A stretch of DNA of 64,000 nucleotides from the NCBI RefSeq assembly GCF_016653315.1, contig NZ_NHSH01000053.1, positions 1-64,000 on the forward strand, in the 5' to 3' direction. The notes under the pieces were generated by a model. The model saw only the letters and a program-made list of their open reading frames with translations. It ran no database searches and was not told the DNA's origin. This DNA is from Halochromatium roseum. Its GTDB lineage: Bacteria > Pseudomonadota > Gammaproteobacteria > Chromatiales > Chromatiaceae. Of the stretch, positions 35,963-45,730 are shown in pieces (within the stretch, counting starts at the first letter, position 1; every line of letters begins with the position of its first letter). The position numbers and the translations under genes are program-made.

Positions 35963-38008
35963 TCACTCGACCAATGCCTTCAGCAGGGCGTCGCGTGCAT
36001 CCTGATAAAACTGGGTATCGACCTTGGTCGCCATGTCATCGGAGAGATCGAAGAGCTGGCGTCGGCTCGACACCGGCATCAGCACCACTTGGGCGCCTTT
36101 CTCGACGGCGATCTCGACCAGGGTTACCGCGTTGTGGATGGGCTCGATCGACCCACCCAGGTTGATCCCGCCGATCACGACCAGGCCGCCGCGCAGGGGC
36201 TTCTTGAGCAGGCTGCTACACAGGGCGATCAACACACCGACGCCGACCTGGCTGCCGGTCTTGGCGGCATCGAAGCCGCGGAGCTGCACCGAGAACGCGT
36301 GCGCCCTGGGGTCGCGTTCGCCGACGAGTTGGGCCGCGCGGGCGTAGAGGTTCTGCTGCGCGTAGCGCACCGACTCCTGAAACGCCGGCGGGGTCGGTTT
36401 GTTCAGGATGCGCAGCCCGCTGCCAGGCCCCTCGCTGACCTCGATGCGATAAAGACCGGCATGCTCATCCAGACCGCCGGGGCTCAGCGTCCAGACCTGA
36501 CCTGGCTCTAGCGGGTCGGCGCCGATGCTGTTTTCGCTCGATAACTCAGGCGTGGCGACGAAGGTCTCGACACCCTCCTCGCCGAGCAGATAGCTGAAGT
36601 GGGTGTTGCGAAACTCCGCCGAGCCAATCCGCTTCTGCTGCTCTTTGACGCGCCGTCGCACCTGCAACGCCAGCCGCACCGCCCACTCCAGATCCGCATC
36701 GGAGACCTGCGTGTCAGCGGATGGGTAGAGCAGTTTCAGCAAGCCACTCGCGGTCTTGTTGGTTGCATTGATGTCGCGGCCGCTGAGCGCGCCGCCCAGA
36801 TGCACCCTGCCCTGCAGTTGCGGCAACCGGCTCTCCATGCGTAGCCGGCTCAAGCACTCGGAGAGGAAATCGCTGACCAGCCCGAAATGATCGGTGAACA
36901 GGCTCGGCTGCATCTTCGGCAGATCCCAGCCCGGCAGGTAGGCATGGATGCGATCCATGAACGCGGTGTCGTCGCGCATCTCTGGCGGCAGCGGGCCGAA
37001 CAGATGACCGATGCGCTGCTGATGCTCGACATCCACCTCGAAGTTGCCGACCAGGACGATCGAGCCGTCCGCCCGGATGCTCTCCTTGCCGCGGCTGAAC
37101 TCGCCGGACTCCATGTAGCCCTTCATGATGTTGACACCGTCCTTCTGATCGAAGGAGACGCCCGAGACCTCGTCGAAGCAGACCACGTCGTACTGACAGA
37201 CCAGCCCGCGCTGACCGTTGGCGTTGTTGACGAACATCTTGGCGACGGTCGCCTTGCCGCCCGAGATCAGATGCGCGTAAGGCGAGACCTGCTGAAAGAG
37301 GTGACTCTTGCCGGTGCCGCGCGGCCCCAGCTCGACCAGGTTGTAGTTGCGCTCGACGAACGGCACCATGCGCAGCAGCAGCGCATCCTTGGCCCGCTCG
37401 CTGAGCGGCTCCGGCTCCAGCCCGACGCTGCGCAGCAGCAACGCCTTCCACTCGTCGCTGGTGAAGGCCTCCCGCGCCTTGGCCAGCACCTCTAAGACAT
37501 CGCGCTTGGAGAGCTGGATCGCACGCAGGCTGTCGATGCCGAAGGGTCGGCCGTGTGCCTCCTGGGCAATCGCGGAGTCGTAGCCCAGCGTCACCTCGGC
37601 ATAGAAACCGCCGGTGAGCAGGCGCTCATGCTCGCGCAACAGCTTGGGATCGATCCGCACGTCGCGCAGTTGCAGGCTGGGCAGGTTGGCGAGATAGGAA
37701 TCCGTCTTGGCATCCAGCCGCGCGCTGATCAGGTCGATCAGCTTGACGCTGCCCTCCTCCCGCGCGCGGGCCTTGAACAACTCCTGCTCCCCGGCCTTGA
37801 CGGTACGCGAGGCGAGCTGGCGCTGGACGATCTCCAGCCCCTCGTTGATCTCTTCTTCATCGGTCGTTGCGCAGTAGCGCCCGAGCAGGAACTCCACCAC
37901 ATAGGTCGGCACCGGGAACTGGCGGCTGAATTGGCGCACCAGATCCTTGCGCACCAGATAGCCCTCGAAGTGCTCAGCAGCCTTGCGGTCAAGATCATCG
38001 AGCTGCAT
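35963..38008 (-). CDS. brxL: BrxL, Lon-like AAA+ protein of type 1 BREX
   Basis: 681 residues. N-terminal DNA/protein-interaction region, then an AAA+ core with Walker A GPRGTGKSHLF and Walker B CFDEVSG, and a C-terminal Lon-like domain (GSQVGVGVLIAL..GGLVVIGGINLGG). I could not identify with certainty the Ser-Lys pair of active Lon proteases. Recent work describes BrxL as a DNA-binding ring-forming ATPase needed for phage exclusion but not for methylation. Last gene of the BREX operon, 23 bp after pglZ. Confidence 0.94.
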   Translation of the reverse strand: MQLDDLDRKAAEHFEGYLVRKDLVRQFSRQFPVPTYVVEFLLGRYCATTDEEEINEGLEIVQRQLASRTVKAGEQELFKARAREEGSVKLIDLISARLDAKTDSYLANLPSLQLRDVRIDPKLLREHERLLTGGFYAEVTLGYDSAIAQEAHGRPFGIDSLRAIQLSKRDVLEVLAKAREAFTSDEWKALLLRSVGLEPEPLSERAKDALLLRMVPFVERNYNLVELGPRGTGKSHLFQQVSPYAHLISGGKATVAKMFVNNANGQRGLVCQYDVVCFDEVSGVSFDQKDGVNIMKGYMESGEFSRGKESIRADGSIVLVGNFEVDVEHQQRIGHLFGPLPPEMRDDTAFMDRIHAYLPGWDLPKMQPSLFTDHFGLVSDFLSECLSRLRMESRLPQLQGRVHLGGALSGRDINATNKTASGLLKLLYPSADTQVSDADLEWAVRLALQVRRRVKEQQKRIGSAEFRNTHFSYLLGEEGVETFVATPELSSENSIGADPLEPGQVWTLSPGGLDEHAGLYRIEVSEGPGSGLRILNKPTPPAFQESVRYAQQNLYARAAQLVGERDPRAHAFSVQLRGFDAAKTGSQVGVGVLIALCSSLLKKPLRGGLVVIGGINLGGSIEPIHNAVTLVEIAVEKGAQVVLMPVSSRRQLFDLSDDMATKVDTQFYQDARDALLKALVE

Positions 38009-38031
38009 GGGATGTCTCTCCTCCGATCACC

Positions 38032-40443
38032 TCAGTCTCCGCCGATCACGGTGGCGGCCTTGGCAACGGCCCGACCCTGATCATCCAGCACCACCAGCGA
38101 GACCGCCTCGCCCTCCAGCTCATCGTCTTCGACCACCAGCGAGGCCTTGCCACCTTTCAACGGCTTGCCGCCGCCGGCCACGCTGGTTGCCGGATCATTG
38201 ACCTTCCGCCGCAGATCGACCCGCAACGCCTGCGGCATCTGCCCCGGCACCCTCAGACCTTGCGCGGCGTGGCCATTTTGGCCGGATGCGCCAGCGCTGG
38301 AGGCCCTGACGACGCAGGCGCAGCGCAACCGCGTCCACTTGACATCGAGAATCTCGATCGATGGCTCATCGGCAACGCCCCTCGGCCGCGTCACCCGCAA
38401 CACCGGGATCAGGCTCTCCTGCAGGCTCAAGCCGCCGTGCGCGTACTCCCGCCCGGCAATGAAGCTGTTGCCCCCCGGCGCCATCGCGATGCGCACATCC
38501 GGGCACCAGCTCCAGGTCAGCGTCAGCGACGTCGGTTGAGCGCTGTCCGTCAGCGCCGCGCATCGGCCCCAGCGTGTCGCGGTCAGAAACTTCGGCAGTT
38601 CCGTCTTCGGCATCTTGCCCGGCACCAGCAGCCAGCCATGATCGGTGACGATGCGGATCTGTTTCCAGCCGGCATCGATCAGGAAGCGGATCTGTTCCCG
38701 GATGCTGTTCAACATCGACGGTATCTCTCGGGCCAGCCGCAGCCCGTGCTCATGACCGTAGTGGTCGAGGTCGCCGAACTCGGTCCAGGCGCGACCCGTC
38801 GGATCACCGGTCTCGTTGCCGCCGAGCACCTGCCAGCCCTGCTCCTTGAGCAACGTGCGCAGCATGTCCGTGTCCAGCGGTCGGTCTTGAGTGGCGTGAC
38901 TGGGCACGAAATCCTGATCCGTACTCCGCCCCTTGGCCAGATGCGCCACCGGCGAGCAGGCGACCTTACCCGAGGCGGTCACTGAGGGGACTGGCGCCCA
39001 GACGGTGTCGATCTTCGCCTCCAAGGCATCGACGGCCAGTACGCTGGCGAGATCCTGGGCAACGTCATAGCGCAGCCCGTCCACGAACAGCCAGCACTCG
39101 CCGCCGGCCTGATAGGTGCTAACCGGCTCCTTGACCAGCGTCGACCCCGGATAGCCGTCCTTGCGCACCAGATCCTGGAAGTGCTGATTGGTCTGATCCA
39201 GCCAGGGCACATAGACAGCCTGCAGCGCGGCGCTGACGGCCTCGGTGTCGGCCTTGACCCGCGAACCGGTCCCCAGACAGGCGAGCGCGCGGCGGGCCGC
39301 CGCATCGACCTGCCAAAACCGCTGTTGGTAGGCAGTGGCCAGATCCTGCAGCTGCTGCCCACCACAGGGTTCAGCGATCAACCCCACCAATTGAGACAAG
39401 GGCTCTAGCGCTCGGGCCAAGGGCGCTTGGCCCATCTCCGCCCACAGCCAGAGCCGGCGAGGCCCGTGCGCGTTCTCCAACGCCTGCAGCTTGGCGATGG
39501 CCTCCGTTTGATGGACCCCGGCCAGCTTCAGCAGATCGACTCGGAGCTGGTCTTCGGCCTCGTCGTTGGCCCTGGGGTAGCGGCCAAGGTCGGTGAAGAG
39601 ATCCCGATGCACCGGCAACGCGACCTGCCGCAGCCGCTCGATCAGTCTCGGAAAGGAGCGCCAACCGCTGCGATACCGCTCCCAGACCGCATCCCATTGC
39701 CGCTGCCCCTCGCTGACCCGCTCCGCGGCGACCAGCGCGCCATCGGCCTGCGGATCGAGCGTCCAGTCCGCCTTGCAGCGGCTGCGGAAGGCATCCCAGC
39801 GCGCGCCCTGCCAGTCCTTGGCCGCTGTCTCCGGGTCGTTCATCCAGGCCAGCAGATCGCGGATCGGGTCGGCGCTGAGCAGGGCGTCGAAATCCGACGC
39901 CTCGAGTCGCCGGCCTTGAAGGTCCGCAATAGGCGTGTCGAGCACCACATCCAGCGCCCGATGCATGGCCGCTTGGGTCGCCTGATCGCCAGAGATATCC
40001 AGTTTCAGCAGCCCACGGCGGCTGGAGAGGAAGGCATTCACCGTCCAATCGCGGCCGTTGAGCTGACTCCAGAACAGCCCCCGATACTGCAGCTCGGCGA
40101 GCGGTTGCAGCTCGCGCGGGCAGCTCTCGATGGCACGCAGATCGGTGCGCGAGACGCCGGGCAGATAGAGGATCGGCACCGCGTTATCGGGCCAGTCCGC
40201 CTCCTCCAGGGTGCGCGCCAGCATGCACTTGATCCAGATCGCCGGGCCGCGGCGCTGCGCTGGCGCATAGTCGCCGAGGATCAGCAGCTCAGGCAGCAAC
40301 GGCCGCAGCCGCTCGGCAACGCCTTGCCATTGGCCCTCGTGATCGGTCCAGAGCACCGCCGCCGGGCGCACCTGCTCGGCACGGCTGATGTTCGCGGCAT
40401 TGCGTAGGGAGCTCAGCAAGTGGTCGAGGACGGTGTCAGGCAT
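38032..40443 (-). CDS. pglZ: PglZ, alkaline-phosphatase-fold protein of BREX
   Basis: 803 residues from the Met of MPDTVLDHLLSSLR, chosen over a Met 13 codons upstream because the conserved region begins here. PglZ-type core with metal-binding segments LFVDGLRYDV and IVTDHGWLLVPGK. It is the hallmark of BREX together with PglX, with phosphatase/nuclease-like chemistry. The type resembles the PglZ type B of BREX-1. The start lies 812 bp from the AlbA protein gene end because a plus-strand TA pair is inserted between them. Confidence 0.92.
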   Translation of the reverse strand: MPDTVLDHLLSSLRNAANISRAEQVRPAAVLWTDHEGQWQGVAERLRPLLPELLILGDYAPAQRRGPAIWIKCMLARTLEEADWPDNAVPILYLPGVSRTDLRAIESCPRELQPLAELQYRGLFWSQLNGRDWTVNAFLSSRRGLLKLDISGDQATQAAMHRALDVVLDTPIADLQGRRLEASDFDALLSADPIRDLLAWMNDPETAAKDWQGARWDAFRSRCKADWTLDPQADGALVAAERVSEGQRQWDAVWERYRSGWRSFPRLIERLRQVALPVHRDLFTDLGRYPRANDEAEDQLRVDLLKLAGVHQTEAIAKLQALENAHGPRRLWLWAEMGQAPLARALEPLSQLVGLIAEPCGGQQLQDLATAYQQRFWQVDAAARRALACLGTGSRVKADTEAVSAALQAVYVPWLDQTNQHFQDLVRKDGYPGSTLVKEPVSTYQAGGECWLFVDGLRYDVAQDLASVLAVDALEAKIDTVWAPVPSVTASGKVACSPVAHLAKGRSTDQDFVPSHATQDRPLDTDMLRTLLKEQGWQVLGGNETGDPTGRAWTEFGDLDHYGHEHGLRLAREIPSMLNSIREQIRFLIDAGWKQIRIVTDHGWLLVPGKMPKTELPKFLTATRWGRCAALTDSAQPTSLTLTWSWCPDVRIAMAPGGNSFIAGREYAHGGLSLQESLIPVLRVTRPRGVADEPSIEILDVKWTRLRCACVVRASSAGASGQNGHAAQGLRVPGQMPQALRVDLRRKVNDPATSVAGGGKPLKGGKASLVVEDDELEGEAVSLVVLDDQGRAVAKAATVIGGD

Positions 40444-40574
40444 CGGTGCCACGCTGGGGCGCTTAGGTGAGCGCTGGATCATGCGGAGAGGTCTCGATCT
40501 CGTTGATGCGCCGGGTCAGCAGATGCAGAAGGACTATACTAGCCACGTTACTACATTAACCATCCGGGGCCAAG

Positions 40575-40832
40575 ATGACCATCACCACGCTTACCAGTCG
40601 CGAGTTCAATCAGGAGACCAGTAAGGCGAAGAAGGCCGCTCGCAGCGGTCCCGTAATGATTACCGACCGCGGCCAGCCCTCGCATGTCCTGCTCAGCATC
40701 GAGGACTATCGGCGCCTGAGCGGTGCGGGCCAGAGCCTAGTCGATCTGCTCGCCATGCCGGATGCTGAGGCCGTCGACTTCGAGCCGCCCCGGCTCGACA
40801 GACCCTTGGCTGTTGCAGCCGAGCTGGACTGA
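40575..40832 (+). CDS. Type II antitoxin, Phd/YefM family
   Basis: 85 residues. Phd/YefM N-terminal DNA-binding domain (SREFNQETSKAKKAARSGPVMITDRGQPSHVLLSIEDY), C-terminus for toxin binding. TATACT at 40535-40540 may be its -10 box. The stop overlaps the PIN toxin start by one base. Orientation is opposite to the BREX genes around it, so the pair has its own promoter and autoregulation. Confidence 0.92.
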   Translation: MTITTLTSREFNQETSKAKKAARSGPVMITDRGQPSHVLLSIEDYRRLSGAGQSLVDLLAMPDAEAVDFEPPRLDRPLAVAAELD

Positions 40833-41254
40833 TGTACCTGCTCGATACCAACCTGGTGTCCGAGCTGCGTAAGGCGCGCACCGGCAAGGCCGATCCCGGC
40901 GTGCTGACCTGGGCTGCGGGCCTGCCCGCCGACGCGCAGTTCCTCAGCGTGATCACAGTGCTGGAGCTGGAGCTGGGCGTACGGCTTCACGAGCGTCGCG
41001 ATCCTGCCCAAGGCGCCTTGCTGCGCACCTGGTTGGAGCGACAAGTCATCGACGGCTTTGCCGGCCGGATCATCGCCGTCGATACCGAGATCGCGCGTTG
41101 CTGCGCCGCGCTTCAGGTTCCCGACCCGCGCCCCGATCGCGATACCTTGATCGCCGCAACCGCCTTGATCCGAGGCCTCACGGTCGTTACGCGCAACACC
41201 CGCGACTTTGCCGGCACCGGCGTTGCCCTGCACAATCCTTGGAGCAGTGGGTGA
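40832..41254 (+). CDS. VapC-type PIN-domain toxin ribonuclease
   Basis: 140 residues. PIN domain with acidic residues MYLLDTNLVSELRK (Asp5), SVITVLELELG (Glu), and DTLIAATALIRG followed by TRNTRDF (Asp pair). It would act as an Mg-dependent RNase held by the preceding antitoxin. The converging AlbA gene ends 30 bp away. Confidence 0.92.
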   Translation: MYLLDTNLVSELRKARTGKADPGVLTWAAGLPADAQFLSVITVLELELGVRLHERRDPAQGALLRTWLERQVIDGFAGRIIAVDTEIARCCAALQVPDPRPDRDTLIAATALIRGLTVVTRNTRDFAGTGVALHNPWSSG

Positions 41255-41284
41255 ATGACCCGCAAGACGAGCGGCGCTGTTCTG

Positions 41285-42664
41285 TTAGTCTTCAGAGGAC
41301 TTCCCCTGATGGTGTTGAGCAATGGATCGGGCGAGATGCTCAGCGTTGGCCGGGGAGCGGAGCAACTCGTCCGTCGCATCCGGACGCGCCGCAAATAGCG
41401 TCAGCTTCACTGCCCCACCCATGTTGACCAGCTCGGGTCGGCGTCCGGAGAGCTCGAGGCTTCTGCTGACCAAGGTCAGGAAGCCTTCACCGCGGGTCTC
41501 CATGTAACGGCGCCCGGTGGCCGGGCTTTCGTAGTCGCGCAGGAAACCGGCCAGGATCTGATTGCGGCGCACTGGCTGACAGCCCGCATAGAGGTTCTCT
41601 TCGGTCAGGCTGTTGTGTAGCCCGCCGGGGTTGCGGATCTCGAGCCGATCCGGGAACAGGGTGAGGATGACCTGGGCGCCCGCGATCTCGTAATCGCGAT
41701 GCGCCAGCGCGTTGACCACCGCCTCCTGCAACGCGAATTCGCTGTAGGCGGGCTTGTCGATGCGGCCCAGGGCGTCCTTGCGGGACAGGGTGCTGATCAT
41801 CGGGCTGGTGCGCAGGTAGGTCAGCACCCATTCGATCTGCTCGGTCACTGGCCCCATGACGCGCTTGGAATCGCGCGTATTGCCATCGGCCACCGGGTGG
41901 TCGTAGACGGCCAGGTCCACATAGGCGCCGCCCAGATGTTGATCAGGGCGGTCGCAGAACAGCAGCAGGCCGATATTGGTCGGTCGCCAGGCATCATCAT
42001 CGTCTTGCACGGCAAGCTTCAGATTGCCGAGCAGTCGCTCGTAGGACAGCGCGGAATCGGCCAGCCGGCGCCCGAAGCGCCGCTCGTGGTAGCGCTCGAA
42101 GCGCGTGCGGTTCAGGGCGCTCAGGTCGGCGCCGAGCACCGGACGCTCTTCAAAAGGCAGCATCAGCTGCCGGCTCGCCAATAGCCGGCCCAATTGCTCC
42201 GCCGGGATCGGTGTGCGATGACTGCCGACCCGCTTCAGAAAACGCCCATCGCTGGTCTGATGTACATAGAAGCGTGCCCGTGGCACCGATACCTTGAGAC
42301 ACAACTGGTTCAGGCCGTCGGCGCCCGGTAGCATGACCCAGTCCAACACCGGCTCGATGGGTGGCACACAATGATCGAGTGCGCACTGGATCACGAACTG
42401 CTCCAGCTTGTTGCGCTTGGCGGGGTCGATGCCGATGATCTCGCCCCGGTCGTCGACACCGAACACCACCAGCCCGCCCTCGGTGTTCGCCATCGACACG
42501 AAGACCTCGGCGATCGCCTTTGGCGCCCGCCCCGACTCACCCGCAAACCGGACCTGATCGCCCTTGAAGACCACTTCCTTGAGTTCCAGCAGCGTATCTT
42601 CACCGGCGGCGATGGCAGCGAGCAGTTCGTCTTGGGTGTCGTAGAGCATCGTTTTTTTGGACAT
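41285..42664 (-). CDS. AlbA_2/HATPase protein (Schlafen-like DNA/RNA-binding)
   Basis: 459 residues. The N-terminal AlbA_2 domain is ELKEVVFKG..KAIAEVFVSMANTEGGLVVFGVDDRGEIIG (residues about 27-75). The C-terminal half matches the HATPase_c_4-type fold (SEFALQEAVVNALAHRDYEI, FPDRLEIRNPGGLHNS). Such proteins are common in defence islands and often called RecG-like or transcriptional regulators. Role here unknown; it follows the AAA ATPase gene by 61 bp and could regulate the island or act as an effector. Confidence 0.85.
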   Translation of the reverse strand: MSKKTMLYDTQDELLAAIAAGEDTLLELKEVVFKGDQVRFAGESGRAPKAIAEVFVSMANTEGGLVVFGVDDRGEIIGIDPAKRNKLEQFVIQCALDHCVPPIEPVLDWVMLPGADGLNQLCLKVSVPRARFYVHQTSDGRFLKRVGSHRTPIPAEQLGRLLASRQLMLPFEERPVLGADLSALNRTRFERYHERRFGRRLADSALSYERLLGNLKLAVQDDDDAWRPTNIGLLLFCDRPDQHLGGAYVDLAVYDHPVADGNTRDSKRVMGPVTEQIEWVLTYLRTSPMISTLSRKDALGRIDKPAYSEFALQEAVVNALAHRDYEIAGAQVILTLFPDRLEIRNPGGLHNSLTEENLYAGCQPVRRNQILAGFLRDYESPATGRRYMETRGEGFLTLVSRSLELSGRRPELVNMGGAVKLTLFAARPDATDELLRSPANAEHLARSIAQHHQGKSSED

Positions 42665-42725
42665 TGTGTGCTCGCTAACCTCGTCAGGCTATCTTGGCTG
42701 GGTTGTTCCAGGGTCGAAAACCCGA

Positions 42726-43826
42726 CTACGCATGCGCCTCTAATTCTCCCCCGCCGAAGACGTTCTTCTTCCATAGCTCGCCGAGGCTGTACTCGTCGAG
42801 CCATTCGCGCAGCGCCCGCTCATTCAAGCGCGAAAAGGTGGAGCAGCCCTGTTGGCGATCCACCACCAAGAGATCCTCGGCATCGAATTCATTGACCAGC
42901 TCGACGGACTGGGTCGAAACGATGATCTGGCTGCCGCTGGTAGCAGACTTGAGCATGGATGCCAGCACGGTGATCGCGTAGGGATGTAGCCCCAGCTCCG
43001 GCTCATCGATCAGGATGGTGGCCGGTCGGTACGCCTGTGGCTGCAGCAATAAGGTCGCCAGGCAGATGAACCGCAGGGTGCCATCGGAGAGCGCATACGC
43101 TTTGAAGGGGACATCCTGGCCGCGCTCGACCCATTCCAGCTCGATGCGATCTGGGTTGACCGGCGTCGGGCGCAGATGGAAATCGCCAAAGAAGGGCGCG
43201 ACCAATTGCACGGTGCGCAGAATGCGCTGGTAATGCGCCGCGTCCGTCTCCCGCAGGCGCAGCAGGTAGGCGGCCAGATTACGGGCATCGGGCCGCAGAT
43301 AGGCATTGTCATTGAGCGCATGGACCTGCTTGACCCGCGCATCCTCGCCGGTGTCATGGAAGTGGTAGGGAACCCAGCGCGCCATCGCGGCCACCACTTC
43401 CTCGCCAACCCCGGCTTCTCCGGCACGGCAGAGCGTCTCGAAATGCCCCGAGCCCAAACGATGCGACTCAGAGTCATGCCACCAGTAGCCTTCCAGCGCG
43501 AACATCAGCCGATTGTCCGCCGTCGGCGCCAGACGCAGCCAATAGGCGCGCTCGCCGAAAGAAAGCTCCGCGACCAGTTGCTCGGTGGTCTTGCGGCCGA
43601 AGTGCAGCAGCGCATCCGGACCACCGGCCTGGCCGACATGGAGCTGCAGATGGCCTTCGATCAGGTCGCGAATGAGCTTGAAGAAGTCGATCAGATTGGA
43701 TTTTCCCGCCCCATTGGCGCCCACCAGCAGGTTTAGCGCGCCAAGCGGCAGGTCAGCTTGCGCGATGGATTTGTAGCCCTCCAGCTTCAGGTGCGTGAGC
43801 TGATCAGGTGCGGTGGTCGGCTTCAT
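42726..43826 (-). CDS. AAA family ATPase (RecF/SMC-like, AAA_21)
   Basis: 366 residues. Walker A LVGANGAGKSNLIDFF (about residues 33-48), signature and Walker B in ALSDGTLRFICLATLL and ATILIDEPELGLHPYA, and a C-terminal SLGELWKKNVFGGGE. This sub-family usually has a partner gene (for example a DUF4276 or nuclease gene) directly next to it. None is visible, since the next gene is AlbA/HATPase, which may take that role. It overlaps the helicase gene by four bases. Confidence 0.88.
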   Translation of the reverse strand: MKPTTAPDQLTHLKLEGYKSIAQADLPLGALNLLVGANGAGKSNLIDFFKLIRDLIEGHLQLHVGQAGGPDALLHFGRKTTEQLVAELSFGERAYWLRLAPTADNRLMFALEGYWWHDSESHRLGSGHFETLCRAGEAGVGEEVVAAMARWVPYHFHDTGEDARVKQVHALNDNAYLRPDARNLAAYLLRLRETDAAHYQRILRTVQLVAPFFGDFHLRPTPVNPDRIELEWVERGQDVPFKAYALSDGTLRFICLATLLLQPQAYRPATILIDEPELGLHPYAITVLASMLKSATSGSQIIVSTQSVELVNEFDAEDLLVVDRQQGCSTFSRLNERALREWLDEYSLGELWKKNVFGGGELEAHA

Positions 43827-45730
43827 AGAGGCCCCATCAACCCCATCTCGGTCAAGAAGCGCGAAGGCGTCTTAGCCCAGCCGTTGTACCTTTTCCCATA
43901 ACTCATGGTCAGCGTTTCGATGGTCCGGGTGATCGCGACGAAGCAGTTTCGGCGCTCTTCTTGCATCTCGCGACTCTCATCTCCGGATTTCTTGCTCTGA
44001 AACGAAGGCAACTGATCTTCCGCCAGGCCGATCAGGTAGACGTGCGGAAACTCCAGTCCCTTTGAGCCATGGATTGTCAGGCACCGCACGGAGTTCGCAG
44101 GCGCCTCTGGGGTTTTATTCGCCAAGGCCAACTCCTGCAAGAACTGCCCTAATGAAAGCGAGTAGGCTTCTTCCTCTCCACCGATTTCGCGAATAATGCT
44201 TTGCCACAGCATCCGCTCCGTTGCGTACTCCGTATACTGTTCCTTTCCGTTATCCTCGGTCGCATGCTCGACACGATCGAAATATGCCAATGCCGCTTTT
44301 GCGAAGTCGGCATACCGACCCTTGACCAGCGCCGAGATCGCTGTCTGAAGTTCTGCGGGCACTGCCGCGCTCTCGGCCATCAGCGCGCCAAGGGCCTCTA
44401 ATTGGTCGCCGTTCAGTGCTGCTGAGAATTGTGCGAGATAGTCATCGCTGAAGTCTTGATCCACGCAGTCAGAAAGCGCCTTCGTCACCGTCGCGGCCAA
44501 CTCGTCGTCGGACCTTACCAGTGCCAACTTCAAGGCCGATGTCACAAACCGCAAAGGCGCGCTCTCGAACTGGGATTTACGTCGCTGTAGGTGGCTGCGC
44601 ACGGACAGTTCGCTAAGCGCAACCTGCACCCGCTCCAATAGCTTGGTTGAACGCGCCAACACAGCAATATCGGAAGGCTCGACAGCGTCATTTAGTCTTG
44701 TTGCCAGATGCTTCGCAACACCTTCCGCCTCCTTCTGGTCGTCTTCGAACGCAAGAAGCTCTACAGGGTTTGCGCCAGACCCTGCCTTCATGGAACGCAA
44801 AGGCTTCTTGTGCGGTGCCCGGTCGCCGTTGTGCATAATCAGCGCATTTGCTAACTCCACGACCTCCGGTGGGCATCTGTAGTTTTCCGGCAATTGGATG
44901 GTGGTCAGCTCATAATCCTGTTCTAGCTGCCTAACACGCGCCGGGCTCGCGCCATTCCATTGATAAATGATCTGATCGTCATCTCCCACGATAAAGAGAT
45001 TGCCATCCTTATCAGGAACGAGCGCACGGAGCAATCGGTATTGCACGAGATTCGTGTCTTGAAACTCGTCCACGCAGACGTATCGATAAACAGTCCGCAA
45101 TTGCGCGCTGAGGCGTGGCCTTTGGCGAAGCAACTCCTCGCAACAATACAGGATTGACCCATAGTCTAGGCAGTTGCGCTCTTTCAATACCTCCTTGTAG
45201 CGGACAAAGAGGGTTTGAAGCTGTCTGCCCGTCTCGGCGTCCTTCACCAAGGTCGATACGTTGGCGTCAGGGGTCACATTTCTGAGCAGAAAGTCGATGG
45301 CTTTTAGAACCTTTTCGGCAGATACCAACCTTGTCAGCACGTCCGATTTCTCTTCAAGCACCGATTTGAGGATGCCGACGCGCTCGGCCTCCTCAAGGAT
45401 TTCGAAGTCTGGACTCAACCCGAAATGGCTACCGTGCTGCCGCAGGATGTCGGTGGCGAACGCGTGAAACGTCGTCAGAAGCACTCTGTCTCGCGCTTCT
45501 GGCACCAGTTTCAGTAGGCGCTCTCGCATTTCGGCTGCCGCCTTTCTAGTGAAGGTGAGGCAGAGTATACGGAAGGACTCATCGCGCCCTTGTTCGACCA
45601 GCCGGGCAACGCGGGCGGTCAGCGTCGCTGTCTTGCCGGAGCCAGGTCCGGCTAGGAGAAGGAGCGGCCCTCTGTCCCACTGCGCCGCCGCGAGCTGATT
45701 GGCGTTGAACGTTTTCTGATCGTCCATCAT
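43823..45730 (-). CDS. UvrD/Rep-family helicase, Gabija-like partner
   Basis: 635 residues. Superfamily 1A helicase with motif I LAGPGSGKTATLTARV, motif Ia CLTFTRKAAAEM, motif II CVDEFQDTNLVQYRL, motif III GDDDQIIYQWNGA, motif V LTIHGSKGLEFPHVYL and motif VI VAITRTIETL. It overlaps the OLD nuclease gene by four bases. OLD nuclease followed by UvrD-like helicase is the GajA-GajB layout of Gabija defence, though this helicase is longer than the B. cereus GajB (about 490). It is AT-richer than its neighbours, suggesting separate origin. Confidence 0.85.
   Translation of the reverse strand: MMDDQKTFNANQLAAAQWDRGPLLLLAGPGSGKTATLTARVARLVEQGRDESFRILCLTFTRKAAAEMRERLLKLVPEARDRVLLTTFHAFATDILRQHGSHFGLSPDFEILEEAERVGILKSVLEEKSDVLTRLVSAEKVLKAIDFLLRNVTPDANVSTLVKDAETGRQLQTLFVRYKEVLKERNCLDYGSILYCCEELLRQRPRLSAQLRTVYRYVCVDEFQDTNLVQYRLLRALVPDKDGNLFIVGDDDQIIYQWNGASPARVRQLEQDYELTTIQLPENYRCPPEVVELANALIMHNGDRAPHKKPLRSMKAGSGANPVELLAFEDDQKEAEGVAKHLATRLNDAVEPSDIAVLARSTKLLERVQVALSELSVRSHLQRRKSQFESAPLRFVTSALKLALVRSDDELAATVTKALSDCVDQDFSDDYLAQFSAALNGDQLEALGALMAESAAVPAELQTAISALVKGRYADFAKAALAYFDRVEHATEDNGKEQYTEYATERMLWQSIIREIGGEEEAYSLSLGQFLQELALANKTPEAPANSVRCLTIHGSKGLEFPHVYLIGLAEDQLPSFQSKKSGDESREMQEERRNCFVAITRTIETLTMSYGKRYNGWAKTPSRFLTEMGLMGPL

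Noticed and set aside
41285-42664. RecG helicase
   Set aside because: Proteins of this type are often labelled RecG-like, but there is no helicase motif; only AlbA_2 and HATPase-like regions.
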